A stretch of 24,377 nt of DNA from Pseudolabrys sp. (GCA_029945495.1 JAQSCR010000394.1:1-24377); one strand, 5' to 3'. Shown: positions 1 to 7,939, counted from the stretch's first letter. Translations and numbers: made by a program. The notes: generated by a model not told the origin, from the letters alone.

Positions 1-178
1 GGGCGGAGGCGGCCAAACCCCGGAGCCGCCGCCGCCGCATTACTGAGGCCGGTGCCGCGCCCGTCCAGCGCATAGCTGGTTCACGCTCGCGCGCATGCCG
101 CTTCGCGCGAAAGCAGCGCCAGCCCCATTTTAATTTCCCGCCGGAGGCGCTAGACGACAACAAACAAGGGGGACGCCC
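1..178. other. Intergenic leader upstream of the hydratase gene
   Basis: This is GC-rich DNA with no confident gene. In frame 2 an open stretch enters from the left edge and stops with TGA at 44-46, with a Pro-rich tail ending PPPPHY. It could be the last residues of an upstream plus-strand gene, but other frames are also open and I cannot decide. A GC-only inverted repeat, TCGCGCG at 87-93 and CGCGCGA at 104-110, lies before the gene. The AAGGGGGA-type ribosome-binding site just before position 179 supports the start of the next gene. Confidence 0.3.
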
Positions 179-961
179 ATGCTTTCCGATGCCGACCGCA
201 AGAAATGTGCCGATATCCTGATGAAGGCTCAAGCCGAGCACAAGCAGGCGGTCCAGCTGTCCGTGACATTTCCCAGCATCGAAATCGAGGATTCCTACGC
301 GATCTCGACCATGGTCGCCGATCGCAAGATCGCCGCCGGCGCCAAGCTGATCGGCCACAAAGTCGGCCTGACCTCGAAGGCGATGCAGCGCTCGTCGATG
401 ATCGACGAGCCGGATTACGGCTACATCCTCGACGACCAGATGATCGGCGACGGCGCCAAGGTGCTGCACGCGAATTATTGCAAGCCGCGGGTCGAGGTCG
501 AGCTAGCCTTCGTCATGGGCAAGCGCCTGAAAGGCCCGGGCGTCGGCCTGGCCGACGTGCTGCGCGCCACCGAATATGTCATCCCGGCGATCGAAATCGT
601 CGATGCCCGCCTGCAGGACCAGCGCAAGATCGTTGACACCGTCGCCGATAACGGCGCCGCCGCCGGCATCGCGCTGGGCGGCCGTCCGGTCGGCCCGCTG
701 GACGTCGACCTGCGCTGGGTCGGCGGCATCATGTACAAGAATTCCGAAATCGAGGAGACCGGTCTCGCCGCCGGCGTGCTCGGCCATCCGGCGCTCGGTG
801 TCGCCTGGCTCGCCAACAAGATCGGCCAGCACGGCCACGCACTCGAGCCCGGCCACATCGTGCTGGCCGGCTCGTTCACCCGCGTGGTGTTCGCGCAGAA
901 AGGCGATACCATCCACGCCGATTACGGCCCGCTCGGCGGTATCGCCATCCAATTCATCTAA
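179..961 (+). CDS. hpaH: 2-oxo-hept-4-ene-1,7-dioate hydratase (HpaH/MhpD family)
   Basis: The 260-residue product matches the fumarylacetoacetase-fold hydratases that add water to 2-oxo-4-enoates in meta-cleavage pathways, and its length suits HpaH (about 265). Visible family motifs are GHKVGLTSKAMQ (59-70), the metal-binding pair in RVEVELAF (Glu106 and Glu108) and Glu139 in AIEIVD, the same spacing as the metal-ligand glutamates of MhpD. The enzyme would make the 4-hydroxy-2-oxo acid cleaved by the aldolase encoded 51 bp downstream. A purine-rich site (AAGGGGGA) sits just before the ATG. The choice of HpaH over the shorter-substrate hydratases MhpD/XylJ/DmpE rests mainly on the adjacent HpaI-like aldolase and is an inference. 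It is probably cytosolic and co-transcribed with hpaI. Confidence 0.85.
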   Translation: MLSDADRKKCADILMKAQAEHKQAVQLSVTFPSIEIEDSYAISTMVADRKIAAGAKLIGHKVGLTSKAMQRSSMIDEPDYGYILDDQMIGDGAKVLHANYCKPRVEVELAFVMGKRLKGPGVGLADVLRATEYVIPAIEIVDARLQDQRKIVDTVADNGAAAGIALGGRPVGPLDVDLRWVGGIMYKNSEIEETGLAAGVLGHPALGVAWLANKIGQHGHALEPGHIVLAGSFTRVVFAQKGDTIHADYGPLGGIAIQFI

Positions 962-1012
962 CGCCTGCGCCGGTCGCGCCGCGCGGATCTATAAAATCAG
1001 GGGAAACGACCA

Positions 1013-1783
1013 ATGCCCGAATTCAGGCGCAACGCCTTCAAGGCCGGCCTCAAGGCGAAAAAGCTGCAGATCGGTCTGTGGCAATCGCTGTGCAGCAATA
1101 TTGCGTCGGAGATCACCTCCGATTCCGGTTTCGACTGGATATTGCTCGACACCGAGCATTCGCCCAACGAGATCCCCGATCTGTTGTCGCAATTGCAGGC
1201 GATGGAACTCGGCACCGCGACGCCGATCATCCGCCCGGCCTGGAACGACGCTGTGCTGGCCAAGCGCTGCCTCGACATCGGCGCGCAGACGCTGCTGTTC
1301 CCCTATGTGCAGAGTGTCGCGGAAGCAAAAGCCGCGGTCGCCTCGACACGCTACCCGCCGCAAGGCATTCGCGGCGTTTCGGTTGCCGCGCGCGCCAGCC
1401 GCTACGGCCGCGTGCCGGGCTATCTCGGCAAGGCCAATGACGAAATCTGCGTTCTGGTGCAGGTCGAAACCCGCCAGTCGCTCGACCAGATCGAGGCGAT
1501 CGCCAAGGTCGAGGGCATCGACGGCGTGTTCATCGGACCGTCCGATCTCGCGGCCTCGCTCGGCCATCTCGGCAATCCGCAGCACGCCGACGTGCAGGCG
1601 GCGATGAAGAACGCGGTCGAGCGGCTCACCGCGGTTGGCATGCCGGCCGGCATTCTAACCGGCAATGAGGAGGAGGCCCGCCGCTACATCGACTGGGGCT
1701 ATCTGTTCGTCGCGGTGGGTTCCGACGTCGGTCTGCTCGCCAAGGCGGCCGATACGCTCGCCAAAAAGTTCAAGCCGGTCTGA
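1013..1783 (+). CDS. hpaI: 4-hydroxy-2-oxoheptanedioate aldolase (HpcH/HpaI family)
   Basis: This 256-residue class II pyruvate aldolase would split 4-hydroxy-2-oxoheptanedioate into pyruvate and succinate semialdehyde, or act on related 4-hydroxy-2-oxo acids. The characteristic residues are visible: the catalytic-base His49 in DTEHSPN, the pyruvate-binding Arg74 in PIIRP, and metal ligands Glu152 (VQVET) and Asp178 (GPSDLA). The order and spacing match E. coli HpaI (His45, Arg70, Glu149, Asp175). An AGGGGA-like ribosome-binding site precedes the ATG by about 8 bases. It follows the hydratase gene closely, so the two consecutive pathway steps are probably one transcript. Exact substrate chain length cannot be read from sequence, since this family is promiscuous. 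Confidence 0.87.
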   Translation: MPEFRRNAFKAGLKAKKLQIGLWQSLCSNIASEITSDSGFDWILLDTEHSPNEIPDLLSQLQAMELGTATPIIRPAWNDAVLAKRCLDIGAQTLLFPYVQSVAEAKAAVASTRYPPQGIRGVSVAARASRYGRVPGYLGKANDEICVLVQVETRQSLDQIEAIAKVEGIDGVFIGPSDLAASLGHLGNPQHADVQAAMKNAVERLTAVGMPAGILTGNEEEARRYIDWGYLFVAVGSDVGLLAKAADTLAKKFKPV

Positions 1784-1963
1784 CCAGTTCGTTGTTTTAC
1801 GTGGTAAATCGGGCCATGCGGCCGGGGCTGCCCTAACTGTGGGCATGCCGGGCTGCATTCGGCTATTTTCAACGACCGATCTATATGAAATAACAGCCCC
1901 TTAGACGCTTGCCGGCAACCGGGATCGTTGCTGAGAAATAAGCGCTGAGGGGAACGCCGCGTA
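1784..1963. other. Intergenic region between hpaI and the ABC transporter
   Basis: This 180-bp region is less GC-rich than its surroundings. It contains a small inverted repeat, TGCCC at 1829-1833 and GGGCA at 1841-1845, without a following T-run, so it is at best a weak terminator. It then has an AT-richer segment (about 1860-1900) that could hold a promoter for the transporter genes. A GAGGGGA ribosome-binding site at 1947-1953 precedes livG. No gene is seen. Confidence 0.4.
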
Positions 1964-2719
1964 ATGAGTGCCGAAATCATCCTCGAAACCGAGGGTCTTG
2001 CCAAAGAATTTGCCGGATTTGCCGCCGTCGGCGGCGTCGATCTGCGCGTCAAGCGCGGCAGTATCCACGCCCTGATCGGGCCGAACGGCGCCGGCAAGAC
2101 CACCTGCTTCAACCTGCTGACCAAGTTCCTGAGCCCGACACGCGGCCGCATCGTGTTCAAGGGCCAGGACATCACCGCGATGGCGCCCGCCGATGTGGCG
2201 CGGCTCGGCCTGGTGCGGTCGTTCCAGATTTCCGCCGTGTTCCCGCATATGACCGTGCTGGAAAACGTGCGCATCGCGCTGCAGCGCCTGCGCGGCAATT
2301 CGATGGACTTCTGGCGCTCGCGCGCGGTGCTCAATCAATATAACGCCAAGGCAATGGCGCTCATCGCCGATGTCGGCCTGTCCGAATTCGCCAACTGGAC
2401 CGCGGTCGAATTGCCGTACGGCCGCAAGCGCGCACTGGAAATCGCCACCACGCTGGCGCTCGATCCGGAAATGCTGCTGCTCGACGAACCGACCGCCGGC
2501 ATGGGCCACGAAGACATCGACCGCATTTCGCAACTGATCAAGCGCGTCGCCGCCAACCGCACCGTGCTGATGGTCGAGCATAACCTGTCGGTGGTCGCCG
2601 ACCTGTCCGACACCATCACCGTGCTGACGCGCGGCCGCGTGCTGGCGGAAGGCGATTACGCGACGGTGTCGAACAATCCGGAAGTGCGCGAAGCCTATAT
2701 GGGTGTCGGACATGCTTGA
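1964..2719 (+). CDS. livG: HAAT-family ABC transporter ATP-binding protein LivG-type
   Basis: This 251-residue ATPase is one of the two ATP-binding subunits of a branched-chain-amino-acid-type (HAAT) importer. The Walker A motif is GPNGAGKTT (39-47). The signature loop has the LivG-style form LPYGRKR rather than LSGGQ, followed by Walker B in MLLLDEPTAGM and a switch histidine in MVEHNLS. It acts on the cytoplasmic face, paired with the LivF-type subunit, whose gene overlaps its 3' end. HAAT systems also import aromatic acids in Rhodopseudomonas-type bacteria, and the neighbouring ring-cleavage genes make an aromatic substrate plausible here, but the ligand is not provable from this subunit. 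Confidence 0.93.
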   Translation: MSAEIILETEGLAKEFAGFAAVGGVDLRVKRGSIHALIGPNGAGKTTCFNLLTKFLSPTRGRIVFKGQDITAMAPADVARLGLVRSFQISAVFPHMTVLENVRIALQRLRGNSMDFWRSRAVLNQYNAKAMALIADVGLSEFANWTAVELPYGRKRALEIATTLALDPEMLLLDEPTAGMGHEDIDRISQLIKRVAANRTVLMVEHNLSVVADLSDTITVLTRGRVLAEGDYATVSNNPEVREAYMGVGHA

Positions 2720-3428
2720 CGTCACCAGCCCGCTGCTTGCGGTCAAGGATCTGCAGGCCTGGTACGGCGAGTCGCACATCCTGCATGGCGTGAATTTCGA
2801 CGTGCGCGAAGGCGAGGTGGTCACGCTGCTCGGCCGCAACGGCGCCGGCAAGACCACGACCATGAAGTCGATCATGGGCATTGTGGCCAATCGCACCGGC
2901 TCGGTGCGTTTCGAAGGCCAGGAACTGATCGGCAAGCAGTCGAACCAGATCGCGCGCGCCGGCATTGCGCTATGCCCGGAAGAGCGCGGCATTTTCGCCA
3001 GCCTCAGCGTCGAGGAAAACCTGCTGCTGCCGCCGGTGATCCGGCCGGGCGGGCTGTCGCTCGACCGGATTTTCGAACTGTTTCCCAATCTCAAAGAGCG
3101 ACTCGGTTCCAGCCAGGGCACCAAATTGTCCGGCGGCGAGCAGCAGATGCTGGCGATCGGCCGCATCCTGCGCACCGGCGCGCGGCTGTTGATGCTGGAC
3201 GAACCGACCGAAGGTCTTGCGCCTGTCATTATCCAGCAAATCGGCAAGACTATAAGATCGCTCAAACAGCAGGGTTTCACGATCCTGCTGGTCGAACAGA
3301 ACTTCCGTTTCGCCTCGACCGTGGCGGATCGGTACTACGTCATGGAGCACGGCCGTATCATCGACCAGTTCTCGAATTCGGAGCTGGACGCTAACGTTGA
3401 GAAACTGCACGAGTATCTCGGAGTCTAG
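2703..3428 (+). CDS. livF: HAAT-family ABC transporter ATP-binding protein LivF-type
   Basis: This is the second ATPase of the importer (241 residues from a GTG at 2703). Walker A GRNGAGKTT, the signature LSGGEQQMLAIGR, Walker B LLMLDEPTEGL and switch region LLVEQN are all intact. The reading frame overlaps the end of livG. An ATG at 2712, which overlaps the livG stop region, is an equally reasonable start and would give 238 residues; neither has a convincing ribosome-binding site, so translational coupling to livG is likely. It forms a heterodimer with the LivG-type subunit and drives transport through the LivH/LivM permease encoded downstream. Confidence 0.92.
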   Translation: MSDMLDVTSPLLAVKDLQAWYGESHILHGVNFDVREGEVVTLLGRNGAGKTTTMKSIMGIVANRTGSVRFEGQELIGKQSNQIARAGIALCPEERGIFASLSVEENLLLPPVIRPGGLSLDRIFELFPNLKERLGSSQGTKLSGGEQQMLAIGRILRTGARLLMLDEPTEGLAPVIIQQIGKTIRSLKQQGFTILLVEQNFRFASTVADRYYVMEHGRIIDQFSNSELDANVEKLHEYLGV

Positions 3429-3429
3429 G

Positions 3430-3443
3430 TTTAAAGCTTTAAA
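3430..3443. promoter_or_regulatory. 14-bp perfect palindrome before the binding-protein gene
   Basis: The sequence TTTAAAGCTTTAAA is a perfect palindrome lying between the livF stop and a strong GGAGGA ribosome-binding site for the binding-protein gene. It is strikingly AT-rich in this GC-rich locus. It could be an operator or promoter element or a weak mRNA hairpin; sequence alone does not decide. Confidence 0.35.
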
Positions 3444-3464
3444 ACAAACTGGAGGAATACATCC

Positions 3465-4676
3465 ATGCGAAAATCCCTAGGGTTGGCGGCGCTGGCCGCG
3501 CTTCTGCTTTGCGGTACCGCTTCGGCGCAACAGATTAACGTCAAGATCGGCGTGCTGACCGACATGTCGAGCCTCTATGCCGACGATACCGGCCCGGGCT
3601 CGGTCATCGCCGCCAAGCTCGCGGCTGAAGATTTCATGAAGAGCCATCCGAACGTGAAGGTCGAGGTAGTCAGCGCCGACCACCAGAACAAGGCCGACGC
3701 CGGCACCAACATCGTCAACCAGTGGATCGACCGCGATGGCGTCGATATGGTCGCCGACGTGCCGAACTCGGGCGTCGCGCTCGCCATCAGCGAAGTGATC
3801 CGCGCCAAGAACAAGGTTTTTGTCGCCTCGGGTCCGGCGTCGTCGGATCTGACCGGTCCGAAGTGCAGCCCGAATACGGTGCACTGGACCTACGACACCT
3901 GGATGCTGGCCAACGGCACCGGTAAGGCCATCGTCAAGTCCGGCGGCGACACATGGTTCTTCCTGACCTCGGACTACGCGTTCGGCCATGCGCTCGAACG
4001 CGATACCGCGGCGGTGGTCGAGAAGAGCGGCGGCAAGGTGCTGGGCAAGGTCCGGCACCCGATCAACACCAACGACTTCTCGTCGTTCCTGCTGCAGGCG
4101 CAGTCGTCGAAGGCCAAGGTCATCGGCTTGGCGAACGCCGGCGGCGATACCATCAACGCCATCAAGCAAGGCGCCGAGTTCGGCATTGTTGCGGGCGGCC
4201 AGAAATTCGCCGGCCTCCTGATCTTCGCGCCGGACGTCGCCGCGCTGGGCCTCAAGACCGCGCAAGGCCTGACCTTCACCGAGACCTGGTACTGGGATCT
4301 CAATGACGGCACCCGCGCCTGGACCAAGCGTTGGGACAAAGAGCGCAACTCGGCCGGCAAGCTGCCGAGCATGAACATGGCCGGCGTCTATTCCGGCACG
4401 CTGCACTACCTCAAGGCCGTTGCCGCGGTCGGCAGCTCCAAGGACGGCGCGAAGGTCGTCGAGGAAATGAAGAAGTTGCCGGCCGAGGACTCGATCTACG
4501 GCAAGAGCACGGTCCGCGTCGACGGCCGCGTGCTGCACCCGGCCTATCTCTTCGAGGTGAAGAAGCCGGAAGAGTCGAAGTATCCGGGCGACCTCTACAA
4601 TATCAAGGCGACGATCCCGCCGGAGGAAGCGTTCCGTCCGCTCAAGGACGGCAACTGCCCGCTGGTTAAGGGCTGA
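3465..4676 (+). CDS. HAAT-family periplasmic substrate-binding protein (LivK/peripla_BP_6 type)
   Basis: This 403-residue exported binding protein captures the importer's ligand in the periplasm. Residues 1-21 form a Sec signal peptide (basic MRK start, hydrophobic core, cleavage near TASA-QQ). The mature part opens with KIGVLTDMSSLYADDTG, the usual start of the type I periplasmic-binding fold seen in LivK and in amide, urea or aromatic-acid binders. A GGAGGA ribosome-binding site is well placed. At 403 residues it is longer than E. coli LivK (about 370) and closer to the HAAT binders of rhizobia. The ligand is not known. The ring-cleavage gene context suggests an aromatic acid or its breakdown product. 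A strong hairpin follows the gene. Confidence 0.9.
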   Translation: MRKSLGLAALAALLLCGTASAQQINVKIGVLTDMSSLYADDTGPGSVIAAKLAAEDFMKSHPNVKVEVVSADHQNKADAGTNIVNQWIDRDGVDMVADVPNSGVALAISEVIRAKNKVFVASGPASSDLTGPKCSPNTVHWTYDTWMLANGTGKAIVKSGGDTWFFLTSDYAFGHALERDTAAVVEKSGGKVLGKVRHPINTNDFSSFLLQAQSSKAKVIGLANAGGDTINAIKQGAEFGIVAGGQKFAGLLIFAPDVAALGLKTAQGLTFTETWYWDLNDGTRAWTKRWDKERNSAGKLPSMNMAGVYSGTLHYLKAVAAVGSSKDGAKVVEEMKKLPAEDSIYGKSTVRVDGRVLHPAYLFEVKKPEESKYPGDLYNIKATIPPEEAFRPLKDGNCPLVKG

Positions 4677-4689
4677 TAAGCAGAAACAA

Positions 4690-4723
4690 GAGGGGCGGGC
4701 TGACAAGTCCGCCCCTCGCTTTT
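4690..4723 (+). terminator. Terminator-like hairpin between binding-protein and permease genes
   Basis: GAGGGGCGG (4690-4698) pairs perfectly with CCGCCCCTC (4709-4717). Inner pairs, including one G-T, extend the stem to 12 bp around a GACA loop, and TTTT follows at 4720-4723. It lies between the binding-protein stop and livH. In this position it probably causes partial termination or protects the upstream mRNA, so the binding protein is made in excess over the permease. Confidence 0.8.
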
Positions 4724-4735
4724 CGGTAAGAACGC

Positions 4736-5623
4736 ATGGTTGAAATCTTCGGCATTCCGTCCGGCGCCTTGTTCGGCCAGCTCTTGATCGGGCTGATCAA
4801 CGGCTCGTTCTATGCGTTGCTGAGTCTAGGTCTTGCCGTCATCTTCGGCATGCTCAACATCATCAATTTCGCCCACGGCGCCCAGTACATGCTGGGAGCG
4901 GTTATGGCCTTCCTGCTGCTGCAATGGACCGGGATAGGCTACTGGTGGGCGCTGATCGTTGCGCCGCTCATCGTCGGCGCCATCGGCATCGTCATCGAGC
5001 GCGCTTTCCTGCAATGGCTTTATAAACTCGACCATCTTTACGGCCTGCTGCTGACCTTCGGCCTGGCGCTGATCGTCGAGGGCATTTCGCGTAATTTCCT
5101 TGGCTCCGCCGGTCTGCCTTACGCGTTGCCGGATTCGCTGCGCGGCGGTCAGAACCTTGGCTTCATGTTCCTGCCGAATTATCGCGCCTGGGTGATCGTC
5201 GCCTCGCTGACGGTCTGCTTTGCCACCTGGTTCGTGATCGAGCGCACGCGGCTTGGCGCTTACCTGCGCGCCGCGACCGAGAACCCGACTTTGGTGCGCG
5301 CCTTCGGCATCAATGTCCCGGTGATGATCACGCTGACATACGGCTTCGGCGTGGCGCTGGCCGCCTTTGCCGGCGTCATGGCGGCGCCGATCTATAATGT
5401 CTCGCCGCAGATGGGGTCCGAACTGATCATCGTCGTCTTCGCCGTGGTGGTGATCGGCGGCATGGGCTCGATCCTCGGCGCCATCATTACCGGCTTCAGC
5501 CTCGGCGTGGTCGAAGGCCTCACCAAGGTGTTTTTCCCGGAAGCCTCGAACACGGTGATCTTCGTCATCATGGCGATCGTTCTGCTGGTGCGTCCGGCCG
5601 GGCTGTTTGGGCGGAGGACATGA
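4736..5623 (+). CDS. livH: HAAT-family ABC transporter permease LivH-type
   Basis: This 295-residue integral membrane subunit has about eight hydrophobic segments. The N-terminus shows the LivH pattern LINGSFYALLSLGLAVIFG, followed by MLNIINFAHG, and the C-terminal half has the VVIGGMGSILGA region that contacts the ATPases. It forms the inner-membrane channel with LivM. Its stop codon overlaps the start of livM in an ATGA arrangement, so the two permeases are translationally coupled. The weak GTAAG ribosome-binding site fits lower expression than the binding protein. Confidence 0.93.
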   Translation: MVEIFGIPSGALFGQLLIGLINGSFYALLSLGLAVIFGMLNIINFAHGAQYMLGAVMAFLLLQWTGIGYWWALIVAPLIVGAIGIVIERAFLQWLYKLDHLYGLLLTFGLALIVEGISRNFLGSAGLPYALPDSLRGGQNLGFMFLPNYRAWVIVASLTVCFATWFVIERTRLGAYLRAATENPTLVRAFGINVPVMITLTYGFGVALAAFAGVMAAPIYNVSPQMGSELIIVVFAVVVIGGMGSILGAIITGFSLGVVEGLTKVFFPEASNTVIFVIMAIVLLVRPAGLFGRRT

Positions 5624-6606
5624 TGGAAAACGTGCAACCGGCAGCCGTCGTCGCCTCCAGGTCGCCGTCCGCGCTGCGCCAGAACAGCGAACTCATTGCC
5701 TTCGCGCTGATGGCGGTGGGACTGGCGGTGGCGCCGTTCTTCACCTATCCGCTGTTTCTGATGCAGGCGATGTGCCTTGCGTTGTTTGCCTGCGCCTTCA
5801 ATCTGCTCATCGGGTATGTCGGTCTGCTGTCGTTCGGCCATGCGCTCTATTTCGGCTGGGCAAGCTACGTTTCCGCCTACGCGGCGAAATCCTGGGGCCT
5901 GACGCCGGAACTCGCGATCATTGCCGGCACGCTGACCGCCGCGGTCCTCGGTCTGGTTGCCGGGTCGCTCGCCATCCGTCGCCAGGGCATCTACTTCGCC
6001 ATGATCACCTTGGCCTTGGCGCAGATGATGTATTTCGTCGCGCTGCGGGCGAAGTTCACCGGCGGCGAAGATGGCATTCAAGCGGTGCCGCGCGGGTTTC
6101 TGTTCGGGCTGATCGATCTGCGCAACGAAGCCGCGATGTACGTCGTCGTGCTGGCGATCTTTCTCGGCGGCTTCTTCCTGATCTACCGCATCATCCATTC
6201 GCCGTTCGGCGAAGTGCTCAAAGCGATCCGCGAGAACGAGCCGCGGGCGATCTCGCTCGGCTACAAGACCGACCGCTACAAGCTGATCGCCTTCGTGCTG
6301 TCGGCGACGCTGGCCGGCGTCGCCGGCTCGACCAAGGCGATCGTGCTTCAGATCGCCTCGCTCACCGACGTCAACTGGCCGATGTCGGGCGAAGTCGTGC
6401 TGATGTCGCTGGTCGGCGGGCTCGGCACCATCTTCGGGCCGGTGGTCGGCTCCTTCGTCATCCTGGTGATGCAGTACAAGCTCGCCGCCGTCGGCGAATG
6501 GGTGCTGGTGATCCAGGGCATCATCTTCGTCTCCTGCGTGCTGCTGTTCCGCCGCGGCATCGTCGGCGAGATCACCGCCTGGATTTCCGGCCGGCTCAAA
6601 AGCTGA
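5620..6606 (+). CDS. livM: HAAT-family ABC transporter permease LivM-type
   Basis: This 328-residue membrane permease pairs with the LivH-type subunit. Typical LivM features are FNLLIGYVGLLSFGHALYFG near residues 60-80, RRQGIYFAMITLALAQM, the cytoplasmic coupling segment GEVLKAIRENEPRAISLGY, and a C-terminal VGGLGTIFGPVVGS. Two ATGs occur in tandem at 5620 and 5623. The first overlaps the livH stop, while the second is better spaced from the GGAGG ribosome-binding site, so the true start may be 5623. It completes the five-part importer. Confidence 0.93.
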   Translation: MMENVQPAAVVASRSPSALRQNSELIAFALMAVGLAVAPFFTYPLFLMQAMCLALFACAFNLLIGYVGLLSFGHALYFGWASYVSAYAAKSWGLTPELAIIAGTLTAAVLGLVAGSLAIRRQGIYFAMITLALAQMMYFVALRAKFTGGEDGIQAVPRGFLFGLIDLRNEAAMYVVVLAIFLGGFFLIYRIIHSPFGEVLKAIRENEPRAISLGYKTDRYKLIAFVLSATLAGVAGSTKAIVLQIASLTDVNWPMSGEVVLMSLVGGLGTIFGPVVGSFVILVMQYKLAAVGEWVLVIQGIIFVSCVLLFRRGIVGEITAWISGRLKS

Positions 6607-6666
6607 GGCCGCGGCCTCCGGCGCTTTTGCGGTAGATCAAGGCAGGTCGTCGGAACGCCGCGCACG

Positions 6667-6686
6667 TTGGTTACGGGAGTAACCAA
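6667..6686 (+). promoter_or_regulatory. Perfect inverted repeat abutting the dioxygenase ribosome-binding site
   Basis: TTGGTTAC (6667-6674) and GTAACCAA (6679-6686) are perfect inverted arms around a GGGA loop. The last two A bases of the right arm are the first two of the AAGGAG ribosome-binding site (6685-6690) that serves the ATG at 6699. It could be an operator for a transcription factor in the livM-dioxygenase gap or an RNA hairpin tuning translation. Confidence 0.55.
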
Positions 6687-6698
6687 GGAGCGCGGGAC

Positions 6699-7712
6699 AT
6701 GTCGGCACAGCCAGAGCCCATTCACGACATTGCACATCTAGGTAATGTGGAATTACTCACGCCCAAGCCTGCCGAGAGCCTTTGGTATTTCCGCGACTTG
6801 CTGGGCATGGAGCCGGTGCACACGGCCGGCAAATCGGTGTATCTGCGCGGCTATGGCGACTACGCCACCTCGACCCTCAAGCTGACCGAAGCGGCCCAGC
6901 CCGGCGTCGGCTGCGTCTCTTGGCGCACCGCCAGCCCGCAGGCGCTGGAGCGCCGCGCCAAGGTGATTGAACAGGCGGGCTTAGGGCTCGGCTGGACCAA
7001 TGGCGACTTCGGCCGCGGCCGTTCCTATCGCTTCCACGATCCCGACGGCCACCTCATGGAAATCTATTACGAAGAGCAGAAATTCGTCGCGCCGCCGGAA
7101 CTGCATTCCAATCTCAAGAACCTGCCGCAGAAATTCACCGGCCGAGGCGCCGGCGTGCGCCGCATCGATCATCTGGCGCTGCTGGCCAAGGACGTCGAGG
7201 CCAACCGCAAATTCGCCACCGAGCTGCTCGGCTTCCAACTGCGCGAGCAGGTGCGCTACGATGAGGGTAAGACCGAGATCGGCTCGTGGATGAGCCCGAC
7301 CGCCATACATCACCAGCTCGCTTATGTGGTGGACGTGAAGGCCGCGCATGGCCGCCTGCATCACTTCTCGCTGTGGGTCGACAACCGCGACGACGTGCTT
7401 CGTGCCGCCGATATCCTCACCGAGAACGGCATCTTCATCGAGGCCGGCCCGTCCAAGCACAACAATTCGCAAGGCTTCTATCTCTACAGCTACGAGCCGG
7501 GCGGCAACCGCGTCGAGGTTTATTCGTCGAGCTTCCTGGTGGTGGCACCGGATTGGGAGCCGGTGATCTGGAACGAGGAGGAGCGCGGCACCGGCACTTA
7601 TTGGGGTGCCAAGCTGCCCGACAGCTTCATCGAATACGCGACACCGAATGTGCAGGGCGAGGTGAGCAAGTCCCCTGAAGTTCTCAAAGAGGCGATCGCG
7701 GCGCTGTCGTGA
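6699..7712 (+). CDS. Type I extradiol ring-cleavage dioxygenase (catechol 2,3-dioxygenase type, VOC superfamily)
   Basis: This 337-residue protein has two vicinal-oxygen-chelate domains, the layout of XylE-like and Brevibacterium HpaD-like type I extradiol enzymes that open a catechol ring next to the hydroxyls using non-haem Fe(II) or Mn(II). The likely metal ligands are His158 (RRIDHLAL), His221/222 (RLHHFSLWV) and Glu273 (GGNRVEVYSS). The second-sphere His254 (PSKHNNSQGF) and Tyr264 (LYSYEPGG) also match the family. An AAGGAG site lies 8 bases before the ATG. The downstream-pathway hydratase and aldolase genes lie 5 kb upstream, with the ABC importer between. The true substrate (homoprotocatechuate, catechol or a substituted catechol) is not decided by sequence. 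Confidence 0.85.
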   Translation: MSAQPEPIHDIAHLGNVELLTPKPAESLWYFRDLLGMEPVHTAGKSVYLRGYGDYATSTLKLTEAAQPGVGCVSWRTASPQALERRAKVIEQAGLGLGWTNGDFGRGRSYRFHDPDGHLMEIYYEEQKFVAPPELHSNLKNLPQKFTGRGAGVRRIDHLALLAKDVEANRKFATELLGFQLREQVRYDEGKTEIGSWMSPTAIHHQLAYVVDVKAAHGRLHHFSLWVDNRDDVLRAADILTENGIFIEAGPSKHNNSQGFYLYSYEPGGNRVEVYSSSFLVVAPDWEPVIWNEEERGTGTYWGAKLPDSFIEYATPNVQGEVSKSPEVLKEAIAALS

Positions 7713-7835
7713 CGCCGCCGGGTCCCGGCGTGGGCTTAAAAGTGCGTCCGCGGCGCCGCAATTATGTCGCCGCGAACGCCGGACCGGTTGCCTAGGCTCT
7801 TTGAATCGCTGGCGAATCAGCTTAAGCAGGTGGAG

Positions 7836-7844
7836 TTATCCACA
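7836..7844 (+). promoter_or_regulatory. Consensus DnaA box in intergenic region
   Basis: TTATCCACA, the perfect DnaA-box consensus, lies in the 227-bp gap after the dioxygenase gene. It is nested inside a CAGGTG (7828-7833) and CACCTG (7843-7848) inverted pair. Only one box is seen and no AT-rich unwinding region is near, so this is not an origin. It could be a titration or regulatory site, or chance. Confidence 0.35.
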
Positions 7845-7939
7845 CCTGTGCGTCGTCGTCATTGTGCGATTGTTCGTCGTTGCCGTTCACGCAACGATCA
7901 GGGGGTAGACGATTCGGCGCTCGACACTGGGCTCCCCCA

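Noticed and set aside
1901..3280. 459-codon minus-strand open frame opposite livG and livF
   Set aside because: It lies antisense to two genes with complete ABC motifs; high-GC codon use leaves the opposite strand open. Its translation shows no family motif.
3477..4706. 409-codon minus-strand open frame opposite the binding-protein gene
   Set aside because: Shadow of a clear periplasmic binding protein that has a signal peptide and ribosome-binding site; the antisense product is Arg/Asp-rich low-information sequence.
7713..7939. Possible replication origin around the DnaA box
   Set aside because: Only one box is seen, with no AT-rich unwinding element and no dnaA, parA or repABC genes nearby.
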